A DNA stretch of 47,648 nt from an uncultured Nitrospira sp. (GCA_902500785.1 CABVRW010000021.1:9869-57516), one strand, 5' to 3'; counted from the stretch's first letter, positions 8,374-18,350 are shown. Made by a program: numbers and translations. Notes: generated by a model not told the origin, from the sequence alone.

Positions 8374-9036
8374 CTATTGCGGGGTATGGTCCGATGGGGC
8401 GCCCTTGAAATTGCCTTCCCAGGACGGATCATCGGGATGCATGATGCCTTCTCGTTTCAGGACCTTCCACGGCGTCATTAGCAGGATCCTGCAATCCAGC
8501 CAAAGCGAACAGTGCTCGACGTACCAGAGATCGAGGAGGAAACGGTGATGCCAGGAAGCGGAGTTTCGCCCATTGACCTGCGCCCACCCCGTCAGGCCTG
8601 GAGGAACGAGATGACGACGCTGCTGCTCCGGGCTGTAATGCGCGAGGTATTCCATCAGGAGGGGGCGCGGGCCGACAAGACTCATATCCCCCTTGAGCAC
8701 ATTCAAGAGTTCAGGCAACTCGTCGAGACTGGTGCTGCGCATAAATTTGCCGAATCGTGTGAGACGCTGAGTATCGGGCAACAACTGTCCTTCTGCGTCG
8801 CAGACATTGGTCATGGTACGGAACTTATACAAGGTAAAGGGTCGACCATCGAGCCCCGGACGTTGTTGAGTGAATAGGATCGGTCGCCCATGAAGAACCG
8901 AGAGCGCCAGTGCGACAAGTGCGACCACCGGAAGAATGATCGGCAAGCAGGTGATCGTCAGCATCAAGTCGAATCCACGCTTCAGCGGAAACCGCTCCCA
9001 GATCGTCTCCTCGTCTCTATCACGACGCTGATTCAT
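8374..9036 (-). CDS. Phosphoglycosyl transferase, PglC/WcaJ-type (bacterial sugar transferase)
   Basis: Starts repeat-unit assembly by transferring sugar-1-phosphate from a nucleotide sugar to undecaprenyl phosphate. At 220 residues it is a minimal PglC-like form with one N-terminal re-entrant hydrophobic helix (about 22-48). It carries YKFRTM (70-75), the catalytic Asp-Glu pair in [20 protein letters not shown] (Asp104, Glu105), GPRPLL, and [13 protein letters not shown] (146-158). With the neighbouring dehydratase, aminotransferase and acetyltransferase it probably primes the unit with a diacetamido-trideoxyhexose. This last step is inferred. Confidence 0.93.
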   Translation of the reverse strand: MNQRRDRDEETIWERFPLKRGFDLMLTITCLPIILPVVALVALALSVLHGRPILFTQQRPGLDGRPFTLYKFRTMTNVCDAEGQLLPDTQRLTRFGKFMRSTSLDELPELLNVLKGDMSLVGPRPLLMEYLAHYSPEQQRRHLVPPGLTGWAQVNGRNSASWHHRFLLDLWYVEHCSLWLDCRILLMTPWKVLKREGIMHPDDPSWEGNFKGAPSDHTPQ

Positions 9037-9113
9037 ATCTCGATCAACTCTCGTTCCCGGGGATTACAAGCGTGCGGAAGGCTCTTCGAACCCTATCGGC
9101 TGACAGAGATCCA

Positions 9114-10385
9114 CTAGGAACCGTTCGTGGGCGAGTGGACACGACCTGGGCGAACGGCCTGCGCATCGGTCTCCTCAGGGAGAAGATCATCGCCTCGCTC
9201 GAACAGCGAATGATCGGAGTGTGGCGCCTTCAATCCTTCCACGGCAAGGCACCGCACATACTCCTGGTAAAGGGCGGCGTGCATGTCCCGATCGGAGAAG
9301 TCTCTGAGAACTCTGGCTCGGGCGGCGGCGCCATGGCGTCGCCGGAGATCCGGGTCTTGAAGGTATGGCCGCAGACCTGCCGCCAGAGCCTCACCATTGT
9401 ATCCTTCCACCAACGTTCCAGTTACGCCATCCACCACCGCATCCAGACACCCTGTCACCCGCGTGGCGACGATCGCCAACGCCATGGCTGCCGCCTCCAA
9501 TAACACGACGGGAAATCCCTCACGGTGGGTCGGGAGTACGAGCACGTCCATGGCCAGGTAGAGGGGCGGCGTGTCCCAATTCTCTCCTCCCATATGGACT
9601 CGCGGATCCTGCCGAAACTGCCGGAGCACCTCGGCAGGCGGAGGATCGCCTGGTTCTTCGGGGCCGATGAACAGCAAATGGAGAGCAGGAAATTCACACC
9701 GCAACCGGTCCCAGGCTTCGGCCAATTCCACCAGGCCCTTTGCCAAGGCAAGCCGCCCCACAAATCCGATCACCGTCGCGTCGGCCGAAATGCCATACCG
9801 ATCTCGGACCTGTTGGCGCAGGCGAGGATCCGTCAGCAGTGGATTGAACTCTGTTCTGGCATCCACTCCATTGCAACTGCCCTGTAAGAGTACTCGAATG
9901 TTGCCCGATGCGCACAATCCGAGTTCCACTGCCATGGCACGGACAGAACGGCTCACACACAGGACTTGTGACGCCAGTCGGCACGACACCATTTCAGTCG
10001 ACGTGAGGAGTGTCCGGCGAAGACCTGTCGCCGTCACCAACGGCAAACCATGCATATGATAAATTCGGACAGGAACGCCGGCGAATCGTGCCGCCAGCAT
10101 TCCCAACAAACCGCCTTTCGGGGTATGGGCATGAACGATCTGGGGGCGAATGGCACGCAGAAACCGCCACAGCCGCCACAAGGCAACACAATCCTGGAGC
10201 GGAGTAATCCGGCGCGGCATCTCCACCGCATGCACCCGGCACCCCTCCTCTTCGGCGAATGCGGCAAGAGCCTGGCCTGGCGAAGAAATTGCGGAGGTCT
10301 CCACTCCACGCATCCGCATATAGCCAGGCTGACCCGACACAAATCGAAGCGATTGGGGGACCGTTGTGATGTGGACAAGCTTCAC
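9114..10385 (-). CDS. GT4 glycosyltransferase, PglA-like
   Basis: Retaining GT-B glycosyltransferase of family 4. The N-terminal IVHAHTPKGGLLGMLAARFA is the hallmark of transferases adding the second sugar to a lipid-linked bacillosamine-type primer. The C-terminal domain has GFVGRLALAKG and the nucleotide-sugar EX7E element in HREGFPVVLLEAAAM. The start is placed at GTG 10385 because AGGAG lies five bases upstream and the protein then begins at the first beta strand (VKLVHITTVPQ). An upstream GTG at 10445 would add 20 residues. Length 423 residues. Acceptor specificity is inferred from context. Confidence 0.88.
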   Translation of the reverse strand: MKLVHITTVPQSLRFVSGQPGYMRMRGVETSAISSPGQALAAFAEEEGCRVHAVEMPRRITPLQDCVALWRLWRFLRAIRPQIVHAHTPKGGLLGMLAARFAGVPVRIYHMHGLPLVTATGLRRTLLTSTEMVSCRLASQVLCVSRSVRAMAVELGLCASGNIRVLLQGSCNGVDARTEFNPLLTDPRLRQQVRDRYGISADATVIGFVGRLALAKGLVELAEAWDRLRCEFPALHLLFIGPEEPGDPPPAEVLRQFRQDPRVHMGGENWDTPPLYLAMDVLVLPTHREGFPVVLLEAAAMALAIVATRVTGCLDAVVDGVTGTLVEGYNGEALAAGLRPYLQDPDLRRRHGAAARARVLRDFSDRDMHAALYQEYVRCLAVEGLKAPHSDHSLFERGDDLLPEETDAQAVRPGRVHSPTNGS

Positions 10386-10460
10386 TGTCTCTCCTGCCAA
10401 ACCTGTGCCTGTATCAGATTCGATTGCGTTCCGACTGCCGGACACAGATTCCCCACTGTT

Positions 10461-11657
10461 TCAGTGCGAACGTTTTCTCGCACGCTCGGTTTCTTCTCGA
10501 ATGAACCGGTAAAATGCCTCCCGAGATCTTCTTAGGGCATCTTCGTGATACTGCCAGGCTCGTTCGAGGTTCCGTACTCCCATCCGCACCATCCGCTCCG
10601 GATCGACCACCACCTCAGCGATCAGATTTGCCAAAGAGTGAACGTCGTTCGGTGGCACGAGATCCTGCGGACTCAGCAATTCGGGTATGCCTCCGACTGT
10701 GGATCCGATGCAGGGTAATCCGCGAGCCATCGCCTCGATCATCGCGCGCGGCAATCCCTCTGAGCGGGAGGGTAAGAGAAACAGATGCGCCTGATCCAGC
10801 TCCGCACGGACAGACGCACCGGATGGAACTTCGCCTGCGAATCGCACACGGCCACTCAGTCCCAAACCCCTGGCCTGCGCCTCCAACTGTGCGCGGAATT
10901 GTCCGTCCCCGATCAGTACTAGTCTCAAGTCCAGCCCCTTGGCGACACAATGGGCAACCGCACTGATGAGAATGTCCTGCGCTTTGTACAGTTGCGCGAG
11001 GGTCCCTACTGAAATGAGAGTCCTGGGGCCCGCTACCTTGCCTCGTTCAGGAGAATGGGATGCAAATGCTTCATTGGGCAATTCAACATCAGAATAACTC
11101 GCCGAAACCGCTCCACGGCTTGCAGGATACCGACGCTGCAGGGCTTCTCTGGTCACGTAGGCCACTCCGGAAGCTCGTGAACATAACGTTGCCAGCTGGC
11201 GGGAGAACAAGATTCGGAAGAAGGGCCGCAAGGGATGAGATACCGATCCGGGAGTAAAGAACTCCCAGGGATCCCCGATCACCTCAACGCCGAACGGATA
11301 AACGCGTGAGTAGAGGCACTGTCCCAGACGATTGCTCAACGGTGATGCCGCGCGAAGGATCACTGCTTCAGTCGTCTGCGCCGTTCGCTTCAACACTCGG
11401 GCGATTTCATGACGCCGCTGCACATACTCGAACGGACCGAGGTAGTACGGCACAGGGGCGAAGGATACTGATGGCCCATCGGCCCGTTTCCAATTTGAGG
11501 GAACGGACGACACCTCCTGGACACGAGACACAACTTCAACTTGTTCGAACATGTCCAGATATCGATGAAAGAAGGAGTACGCATATTGAGCGCAGGTCCA
11601 GACTTGCCCATCCGGGGTCCGCTGAAAACGATTTTCCGTAGTAACGGTGACTTTCAT
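10461..11657 (-). CDS. GT4 glycosyltransferase
   Basis: 398-residue cytoplasmic GT-B enzyme. The N-terminal half is divergent. The C-terminal half has LISVGTLAQLYKAQDILISA, RFAGEVPSG and the donor-binding SRSEGLPRAMIEAMARGLPC with both EX7E glutamates. Start ATG 11657 (MKVTVTTENRF) is the natural N-terminus; a GTG at 11708 is possible. It is the second of three consecutive GT4 genes and presumably adds one sugar to the locus A repeat unit. Donor and linkage cannot be read. Confidence 0.87.
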   Translation of the reverse strand: MKVTVTTENRFQRTPDGQVWTCAQYAYSFFHRYLDMFEQVEVVSRVQEVSSVPSNWKRADGPSVSFAPVPYYLGPFEYVQRRHEIARVLKRTAQTTEAVILRAASPLSNRLGQCLYSRVYPFGVEVIGDPWEFFTPGSVSHPLRPFFRILFSRQLATLCSRASGVAYVTREALQRRYPASRGAVSASYSDVELPNEAFASHSPERGKVAGPRTLISVGTLAQLYKAQDILISAVAHCVAKGLDLRLVLIGDGQFRAQLEAQARGLGLSGRVRFAGEVPSGASVRAELDQAHLFLLPSRSEGLPRAMIEAMARGLPCIGSTVGGIPELLSPQDLVPPNDVHSLANLIAEVVVDPERMVRMGVRNLERAWQYHEDALRRSREAFYRFIREETERARKRSH

Positions 11658-11732
11658 CGCGTTTCCCGAAACACAACCACTGGCATCGTGAAGCTCCTTC
11701 TCGCACACATGAGTATGCTGGATCGGACCGGT

Positions 11733-12881
11733 TTACCCTGCGGCAGCCGTGGAGACCGGTGTATAGAGACGTTCAAGATCAGGGAGGGCGTGCCGAAGGT
11801 CGTATGGACTCCGGCACACGTCGTCCAGCGCTTGCCGCTGCGGAACCCTGCCACGCTGGTGGTATGCCGCAAGGAGCATGTCGGCCCATCGTGAAGGCGG
11901 ATCCGACAATGATAGTCGGCGCATGAGTAAGGGAACGATGTCGGCTTCCGGAGTCACCACATCCGAAATGACGCACGGAAGTCCAGCTGCCTGAGCCTCA
12001 ATGAGCACGACGGGAAGTCCTTCATAGAGGGACGGCAGCAGAAATACATCCATCACGTTCATCATCAACTGTGACACATCGGAGCGGGCCCCCAGCAGAC
12101 GGACGGCGGGTGCAAGACCCTTGATGCGCACGGTCTCCTCGACTCCGGCCTGCAGCGGTCCCTCGCCGATAAGCAGAAACAGGGCGTCGGGGTTGCGCCT
12201 GGCCAATTCCGCGGCCACTTCGATCACGAACAGATGGTTCTTCTGTTCGACAAAACGTCCGACGTGCCCGATCACAAGAGCCTGCGGCGGGATGCCAAGC
12301 AGCTGGCGCGCCTGCCCTCCATCTCCCTGACGGTGGAAGGGCATGAGATCAATGCTGCACGGGGTTGTCTGCCAAGACGATCGGCAGTGACGGCCGTTTC
12401 CATAGAGAGCCTTACCGGCAGTATCCGAGCAAGCCAGCCGATGGGTGGCATAGCGTACGATCCATTGGCTGGTCAGAGCCAAGTACCGGCGACGAACAAA
12501 CCCGGCGGCTTGATCCACATGGGACGTGTCATTGTGGCTATGTGCGACGCGGACCGAGACACCTTGCCGCTGCGCCAAACGAAGGACGAACCCACTGTAA
12601 TGATGCACATGACTGTGCACCACATCGTACGGCGCCCTATTCCTCAGAATGCTTCGAAACCGGCGTGCATAGGTCCACGGCCGAGATGGATCAAGGCACG
12701 GGATGACTTCGGAACCCAGCGCGATAATTTCACGATCATAGGCGCCTGGCTCGTGGGTATGGACAAGAAAGTCCATGTGGAATTTGGTGCGGTCGATATT
12801 CCGCAACACGTTCATGAGCCAGGTTTCGGCTCCTCCGCGATTCATGGCGCCGACGACGTGAAGAATACGAATTGGATTCAT
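11733..12881 (-). CDS. GT4/GT1 glycosyltransferase (EpsF-like)
   Basis: 382 residues. The N-terminal RILHVVGAMNRGGAETWLMN is the typical EpsF-like acceptor-domain opening. HSHVHHYSGFVLRLA, HVGRFVEQKNHLF and the EX7E element SLYEGLPVVLIEAQAAGLPC follow. A good ribosome-binding site (GGAGAAAGGG) precedes ATG 12881. It starts 11 nt after the polymerase stop, consistent with one transcript. It probably adds a sugar to the lipid-linked locus A unit; the donor is unknown. Confidence 0.88.
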   Translation of the reverse strand: MNPIRILHVVGAMNRGGAETWLMNVLRNIDRTKFHMDFLVHTHEPGAYDREIIALGSEVIPCLDPSRPWTYARRFRSILRNRAPYDVVHSHVHHYSGFVLRLAQRQGVSVRVAHSHNDTSHVDQAAGFVRRRYLALTSQWIVRYATHRLACSDTAGKALYGNGRHCRSSWQTTPCSIDLMPFHRQGDGGQARQLLGIPPQALVIGHVGRFVEQKNHLFVIEVAAELARRNPDALFLLIGEGPLQAGVEETVRIKGLAPAVRLLGARSDVSQLMMNVMDVFLLPSLYEGLPVVLIEAQAAGLPCVISDVVTPEADIVPLLMRRLSLSDPPSRWADMLLAAYHQRGRVPQRQALDDVCRSPYDLRHALPDLERLYTPVSTAAAG

Positions 12882-12891
12882 CCCTTTCTCC

Positions 12892-14409
12892 TCATAGGGG
12901 CGCCGCCGTCCGTGATGCGGCTGGTTTCGAAGTCGGCGGCAAGGAGATCACCGCCCACGAGGATGAACGGGTACGTCGATGGACAAGGTAGAGGACGAAC
13001 ACGTAGGGCACGAGACATTCCCAAAACATGGGCCTGACGACGAGATGACTTTCAGCGCGCGCGACGAACAGCACAAACGACATGAGAATCGCTTGCGTGG
13101 CCAGTCGCAGCGCATCCGGAGACTCAAATACCCAACAGACGAATCCGGCCAGGAGATAGCCCATCCCAGCCATCGCAATCGGAGCGCCGATCCATGAAAA
13201 ATTCAGATACGCTTCTGCAACCATGGAATATCCGAAGGTAAAGCCGGCGTTCGCCGCAATGGGATCGACTTCCTTCATCAACCAATAGGAAGGAAGACCG
13301 GCCTGAATGGCCGGGTGCAGGTCCCAGAACAAGTTCGGAAACACGGTGGTGAGGGCGACCCCATAACTCATCCCCCACTCATGGGGTTTGAGAGCCGGAA
13401 CTATATCGATGGTATGGATCACGGTGAGTATCGTCCCGCCCATCTCGGTCAATGCCAGAACGATTGGATTATCCATTGCGAAGTACGCCTGTTGAAGAGC
13501 GGTCACGGTATCTCCCAGCGCAATGGCTTTCCCACGTACCACCGCAAGACCTGGGATCAGGAACAGGGCGATCAGAGTGGAGCCCACAAGAACCGATTTA
13601 CGGATTGGACGAATCGCGACAGAATGAAGCCAGAGCAAGGCCACCAACCCTCGAATACCTACGTTTCGTATGCCCAATAGAAAGTACGTCACAGCCGGCA
13701 CCGTGATCACCACCCAGGCGAGCGCGATATTCGCTGGTTTTCCTTTGCTGCCGACCAGAAATAGGAGCGCTCCCGGAATCAAAAACATCGTCAGAATCTG
13801 TGTCCACGCATCCACCCCGGTCGACGATTTAGCCAGATAAAACTGTCCCCCGTAGCCAAGACTCTCGATGACCGAGGCATCCCGATACAAATCGTACATC
13901 GCGGGGCCCACGCTCAGGAGAATCAAGGCCAATCCAACCTGTCTCGTCGCATCCGCCGTATCGAGGGCGCGATGAGGGTCGAGCCGCGACGGGGCATAAC
14001 GCACGGCTCGTAGGAGCGCGCCACTGTGGAACGCCAGCAGACTGGCAATGACCAGGATCAGCGCGTATTTGATCTGCGAGGAGGAAAACTGTCCGTTCAA
14101 AATGCCCCGCGGCAGCAGACCCAGCATGTTGAGAAGGGCTTGTCCCCCAGAAAAGAGCAACAACGAGGTGAAGAAGAAACTATAGAGATCAACCCAATGG
14201 CCCATGGCGAGACGCCAGGACAGGAATGCCCAGACTGCAAATGCGCCAAGAAACCATGACAATCCGTCGATGTAGTGATCCTCCGACAAGTCATAGAGGG
14301 CCATCATCCCCAGCAGTAGCGCAAACATAACCAGCCATCCGCACTGCCCGAGGACTGTGGCTGTCCTGGTGCGTGCGCTCACATGTTCCACATCATGCGC
14401 GACCATCAT
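12892..14409 (-). CDS. Wzy-type oligosaccharide repeat-unit polymerase
   Basis: 505-residue polytopic inner-membrane protein with about a dozen hydrophobic segments and a long hydrophilic loop around residues 300-375. The stretch GFTFGYSMVAEAYLNFSWIG near residue 390 matches the conserved C-terminal G..Y....EAYxNFxxxG pattern of O-antigen/EPS polymerases of the Wzy class. It would join undecaprenyl-linked repeat units in the periplasm. It lies next to the Wzx flippase and the chain-length kinase, the classic Wzx/Wzy set. These proteins diverge greatly, so the assignment depends on both topology and context. Confidence 0.82.
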   Translation of the reverse strand: MMVAHDVEHVSARTRTATVLGQCGWLVMFALLLGMMALYDLSEDHYIDGLSWFLGAFAVWAFLSWRLAMGHWVDLYSFFFTSLLLFSGGQALLNMLGLLPRGILNGQFSSSQIKYALILVIASLLAFHSGALLRAVRYAPSRLDPHRALDTADATRQVGLALILLSVGPAMYDLYRDASVIESLGYGGQFYLAKSSTGVDAWTQILTMFLIPGALLFLVGSKGKPANIALAWVVITVPAVTYFLLGIRNVGIRGLVALLWLHSVAIRPIRKSVLVGSTLIALFLIPGLAVVRGKAIALGDTVTALQQAYFAMDNPIVLALTEMGGTILTVIHTIDIVPALKPHEWGMSYGVALTTVFPNLFWDLHPAIQAGLPSYWLMKEVDPIAANAGFTFGYSMVAEAYLNFSWIGAPIAMAGMGYLLAGFVCWVFESPDALRLATQAILMSFVLFVARAESHLVVRPMFWECLVPYVFVLYLVHRRTRSSSWAVISLPPTSKPAASRTAAPL

Positions 14410-14468
14410 GCGAATCCTACTGGTGATGCCTGAAAGAAAGAGGTGGCATTGGGGAGACGGTTGAAGAT

Positions 14469-15815
14469 CTATGCCTTCTCAACGGCGGGAATAAAACCCG
14501 CGCCATCCACGGACTGCTTCTCGCGGCGAGCGAACACGATGGAAAGACAGGCGCAGGCCAGCAGCAGTTGAGTGAGCAGTGACGCGCCGAATGCCCACAC
14601 GGCACCGTTGATGCCAAACCGAGGAACCAGCACCAGACTGCCGACGAGTCCCACAAGCGCGACAGCCGCGAACTGAACAGACTGGCTGCGGATGATTCGT
14701 GCGGCTGTCATGCCAAATCCACACACTGAACTCAGGTGTGAGATCGCACCGACGGCCATGAGCCACGCGAAGGAGTGCGAATGAGCAGCAAAGTCAGGTC
14801 CATAGAGCAATCGTAAAATTGCAGCCCCGCCTATCATACTGACAGTCACCCCAAGCAACCCCCAGAGCACGGCGAAGAGCGCAAACTTCGCGAGAAGAAG
14901 CTTAAATGCCTGCACAGATCCGGCGGTCCAGTATTGCGACAGACGCGGACTCAGTGACTGACCGACCGAATTCACAAGCATCCCCATTGCCACAACGACG
15001 TACGCCAAGCCGGCAAAAATACCCAGTGCGCGCTCGCCCCAATAGAACTCAACGAAGTAGCGCGGCACGCTCGAATTGAGAGAGAGAAGCATCGCCCCAA
15101 TCCCAAGGGGCAAGGCCAGCATCAATAACGTTCGTATCTGGATCAGGCTCGACATTTTCAACGCATGGCCTGCTTGCCTCAGAACGATATGACCGTTCCG
15201 AACATCATATGCGGCCAGCAGCATGCTCCACACCAACAACAAGCCGAGTGACGCGCCGAAGACCGTCCCGGCCACGAGGAACCCTGCGGTAAATGCCGCC
15301 ACCGAAAGAACCCCCTTCAAGCAGAGAGAAATGGCAATTAGATCCATCCGCTCATGCTTCTGGAGCAAACCGAAATACACATCGCTGACTGATTCCACGC
15401 ACTTGGCGGCAGCGATCGCCAGAATGGTGGCTGCCGTGTCCAGCCGATACTTCATGGCGAGGACCGTGATCACGCCGAGTGCGACGACGTTCGTCGACAG
15501 GCGCAGCGTCAGGTAATCTCCAAATGCGAACTGATGGCAGGCATCGGTGGACTGCAACGGTCGGAGGCCCAGGTTCGAAAAAATGATGACCGGCGCCGTA
15601 ACGGCAAGGGCCAGCGCAAACTGCCCCACCATTTCCGGGGTCCCCAATCTCGCCAGCACCATCAAGAGTCCCCACTGACAGGCGGCATACACCGCATCCC
15701 CGATTCCGGTCCAGGTGACTGATCGTCTGATAGGAACAGCCGGCATCGAAGGATGGACGTGTGACTTCTGCGCACGAGGAAATGGGATATGCCCCTCAGG
15801 CCTGCTCACTGGCAT
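14469..15815 (-). CDS. Wzx-type lipid-linked oligosaccharide flippase
   Basis: About 448 residues with a regular succession of roughly 12-14 membrane helices and the MOP-superfamily polysaccharide transporter pattern (GDAVYAACQWGLLMVLARLGTP near the start; LYGPDFAAHSHSFAWLM in the second half). It flips undecaprenyl-linked repeat units across the inner membrane. The start is uncertain: ATG 15815 overlaps the end of the kinase gene by 20 nt, while ATG 15746 would give a more typical short N-terminus. No clear ribosome-binding site favours either. Confidence 0.85.
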   Translation of the reverse strand: MPVSRPEGHIPFPRAQKSHVHPSMPAVPIRRSVTWTGIGDAVYAACQWGLLMVLARLGTPEMVGQFALALAVTAPVIIFSNLGLRPLQSTDACHQFAFGDYLTLRLSTNVVALGVITVLAMKYRLDTAATILAIAAAKCVESVSDVYFGLLQKHERMDLIAISLCLKGVLSVAAFTAGFLVAGTVFGASLGLLLVWSMLLAAYDVRNGHIVLRQAGHALKMSSLIQIRTLLMLALPLGIGAMLLSLNSSVPRYFVEFYWGERALGIFAGLAYVVVAMGMLVNSVGQSLSPRLSQYWTAGSVQAFKLLLAKFALFAVLWGLLGVTVSMIGGAAILRLLYGPDFAAHSHSFAWLMAVGAISHLSSVCGFGMTAARIIRSQSVQFAAVALVGLVGSLVLVPRFGINGAVWAFGASLLTQLLLACACLSIVFARREKQSVDGAGFIPAVEKA

Positions 15816-18030
15816 GTCCGTTGGTTCCGATGTTGCTCATTTGAGCATATCGATAGTACTGCGACAACTGCGGCGTGGCCGACTTCTGCAACACGATGCC
15901 AATGAGTGTGCCTCCCGCTTTGGTGATCTTCTGTGCGGCCAGTTGGCACATGATTCGGTCGGCCTGACCCGCCCCTACCACCATGACCACACCATCGACC
16001 TGGCTGCCGAGAATGGCCGCATCGCTAAATAACCCGACCGGCGGAGTATCCACGATCACAAAAAATCCCTCGCTGCGACAGCGGACCAGCAATGTTCGCA
16101 TGCGATTCGTAGAGAGCAGTTCCGAGGGGTTTCCTGGAAATTTTCCGGGGGGAATGGTCCATAAATTAAGCTCTGCATTCTGGTGGAGAATGTCCTCAAA
16201 CTCTGCCTCCCTTTTCAGGAAATGGACCAGCCCTTTCGGTTGTACGTCGGTCAGGGGGATTAAATTCGACCGGTTAGGATGCCGCAAGTCTGCGTCAATC
16301 AGAAGCACGCGGCCGCCCTCTAGTTGCGCCATGGCAAGAGCCAGGTTTACGGCGACCGTGCTCTTGCCTTCACTGGGACCGGAGCTGGTGATCACCACTG
16401 CTCCATCGCGCGGGATCAGACCGGAAAGCAGCAGACTCGCACGAATGGAACGAAAGGCTTCGAGAGCCGGCAGTGCCTGCTGCCCTCGAATGATCAAGGA
16501 CGACTGAGAGGAGAACTGGGGAACGAACGGCACTGCATCAAAGAATGCGATACTGGGCATATGAGCGCCAAAATCTCCCGGCACCCTGACACTTTGATCC
16601 CAATGATCCAAGGTCAGGACCAACCCGATACCAAAGGCGAGCCCGACCAACAGTCCTAACATCGTGTTGGCCATGATGCGTGGCTTGCTGGGCGTCGTCA
16701 CTGGGGTCGCCGCGTCGGCCAGCACGACATTGCTGGCGACGAACTCGGATGCCAGGGACGTTTCCTTCACTCCGTTTAAAAATACTTCGTAGACCTGTTG
16801 CGCACTCTTTACCTCCCGCTCGAGGATCGCTTGTTCTGATTGGTACGACTCGAGCTGGACCACATCGGCTTTTTGCTGATTGATCGCTGCACGGATGGAT
16901 ACTTCTCGGGACACCAGCAGATCACGTTCGTGCTTCAGAGATCGGTAAATCTTACCGACTTCGGCTATGAGCCGATCACGAAGTTGTTGTAACTCGGTCT
17001 TGGCACGAAGCATCTTCGGATGCAGCGGGCCGTATTTTTCCGTCAACTCGGCGACTTCACCGGACAGGTTGATCTCTTGAGTTCGAAGCGTCTGGATCAG
17101 CGGCGACGAGAGGACTTCAGAATGATCATCCCATTTCGACCAGTCGATGCCCTCGGAAATAGTCTTATCCGTCAGGAGGGTGGCGATCTGACGATACCGC
17201 GACTCGGCTTCGCCGTGGCGAATCTCCAGCTTGACGAGTTCTGACGTCAACTCACGCAGACGCTGGCCGGAAAGGGTCTGACGATCTCCGACTTCCACGA
17301 CTCCGTGGGCGGCTCGATAGGCATGTACCGCCTCTTGAGCCTGCTCAACCTTTTTCCTCAAATCCGCCACGTGGGAAGAGAACCACTCCAAGGCGTTGCT
17401 CTTGCTCTTGACATGCACCTCTTCATTCAATTGCACGTAGGCAGAGGCAAGGGCATTGGCAGCCTCCGCAGCAAACACCGGATCATGAGACGAGACAAGA
17501 ATTCGAGCCAGTCGAGTTCCACGCACGGGCTTGATAGTGATATGGCGCTCAAATCGAATCAGCGCCCGTTCCCATGCGTGACGAGCCAGCCCCACGGCCG
17601 GGATTGGGAGCGCCTCAGATCCCGCTGAGGCACCCGCTTGTTTCGTCTCCTTGCTGGGTGTCGCCCGAGTGAGGACAAATAGCTGTTCCGCTATGCCTGG
17701 AGGCCCCGTATATTCAGCCCTATCCCAAATATGTAACTGATGGGCAGCCCGTTCCAGAACGCGATGGGTCTTGAGCAACTCGAAATGCGTTTCAAAGTAG
17801 TCAGGGGACAGGTCAGGGATCGACGAACCTGCATTGTGAATGGGCGCCTGGTGCTCCCGCTCAATCAGCACCGTCGCTGTGGACTCGAACATCGGGGTCT
17901 GCAACACCGACCACCCCACGGCCAGTGCACCCGTGGCGAGGGAACAGAGGAGAATCAGTTTCCAACGCGCTTTGAGCGTCCTGAAAAATTCGACCCAGTA
18001 GGATTCGGGCTCTGCCCGATGCATCGTCAT
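15796..18030 (-). CDS. Chain-length determinant / BY-type tyrosine autokinase fusion (Wzc-like)
   Basis: 744-residue inner-membrane protein. An N-terminal Wzz domain has a first membrane helix near 25-43, a long periplasmic coiled coil (about 200-430) and a second helix near 465-485 after the Pro-rich TPSKPR. The cytoplasmic BY-kinase follows, with intact Walker A GPSEGKST (551-558), Walker A' VLLIDADLRHP (575-585) and Walker B FVIVDTPPVG (657-666). A small Tyr cluster, QYYRYAQ (724-730), precedes the end. It controls polymer length by cycles of autophosphorylation. Start ATG 18030 has AAGGA upstream; a longer start at 18123 is less likely. Confidence 0.92.
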   Translation of the reverse strand: MTMHRAEPESYWVEFFRTLKARWKLILLCSLATGALAVGWSVLQTPMFESTATVLIEREHQAPIHNAGSSIPDLSPDYFETHFELLKTHRVLERAAHQLHIWDRAEYTGPPGIAEQLFVLTRATPSKETKQAGASAGSEALPIPAVGLARHAWERALIRFERHITIKPVRGTRLARILVSSHDPVFAAEAANALASAYVQLNEEVHVKSKSNALEWFSSHVADLRKKVEQAQEAVHAYRAAHGVVEVGDRQTLSGQRLRELTSELVKLEIRHGEAESRYRQIATLLTDKTISEGIDWSKWDDHSEVLSSPLIQTLRTQEINLSGEVAELTEKYGPLHPKMLRAKTELQQLRDRLIAEVGKIYRSLKHERDLLVSREVSIRAAINQQKADVVQLESYQSEQAILEREVKSAQQVYEVFLNGVKETSLASEFVASNVVLADAATPVTTPSKPRIMANTMLGLLVGLAFGIGLVLTLDHWDQSVRVPGDFGAHMPSIAFFDAVPFVPQFSSQSSLIIRGQQALPALEAFRSIRASLLLSGLIPRDGAVVITSSGPSEGKSTVAVNLALAMAQLEGGRVLLIDADLRHPNRSNLIPLTDVQPKGLVHFLKREAEFEDILHQNAELNLWTIPPGKFPGNPSELLSTNRMRTLLVRCRSEGFFVIVDTPPVGLFSDAAILGSQVDGVVMVVGAGQADRIMCQLAAQKITKAGGTLIGIVLQKSATPQLSQYYRYAQMSNIGTNGHASEQA

Positions 18031-18078
18031 ATTCAATTCCTTGTCGTACTGTGGCTGGCAGAATGCTCGCTGAATATA

Positions 18079-18094
18079 TGCAATGCCTGCCCCG
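18079..18094 (-). promoter_or_regulatory. Possible sigma-54 promoter for locus A (weak)
   Basis: On the minus strand the sequence reads CGGGGCAGGCATTGCA: GG at the -24 position and TTGC at the -12 position with exactly ten bases between GG and GC. Flanking -24 bases deviate from TGGCAC. The predicted start (about 18068) lies 38 nt before ATG 18030 of the kinase gene, a sensible leader. Spacing supports it; the weak -24 box lowers confidence. Confidence 0.35.
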
Positions 18095-18335
18095 TCATCG
18101 CAACGTGGAAGGGCAAGAGACATCCATGAAAGTTTGCAGGCATGAACCTTCGTGAAGGATCGACATCGTGGGGAAAGTTGGATAAGTTTGGGCCCCAGAG
18201 GGTATTGGGCCTACCTCGAACGCCGGTCTCCGAAAGTCAGGCACCACAGACATTCCTGGCATCTCGTCGTATGGTTCTCCCTGCAGTCTTTTTATCGTTC
18301 GGGGCAATAACCGGCCTTTTCTCAGGAAAATTTGG

Positions 18336-18350
18336 TGGCACAACCTATGC
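18336..18350 (+). promoter_or_regulatory. Sigma-54-type promoter of the secreted glycosidase-like gene
   Basis: TGGCACAACCTATGC matches the -24/-12 consensus TGGCAC-N5-TTGC with one deviation (ATGC for TTGC) and correct GG-N10-GC spacing. It points to a transcript start near 18362, about 64 nt before the ATG at 18426. Sigma-54 promoters need an AAA+ activator; none is encoded in the window. Confidence 0.6.
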
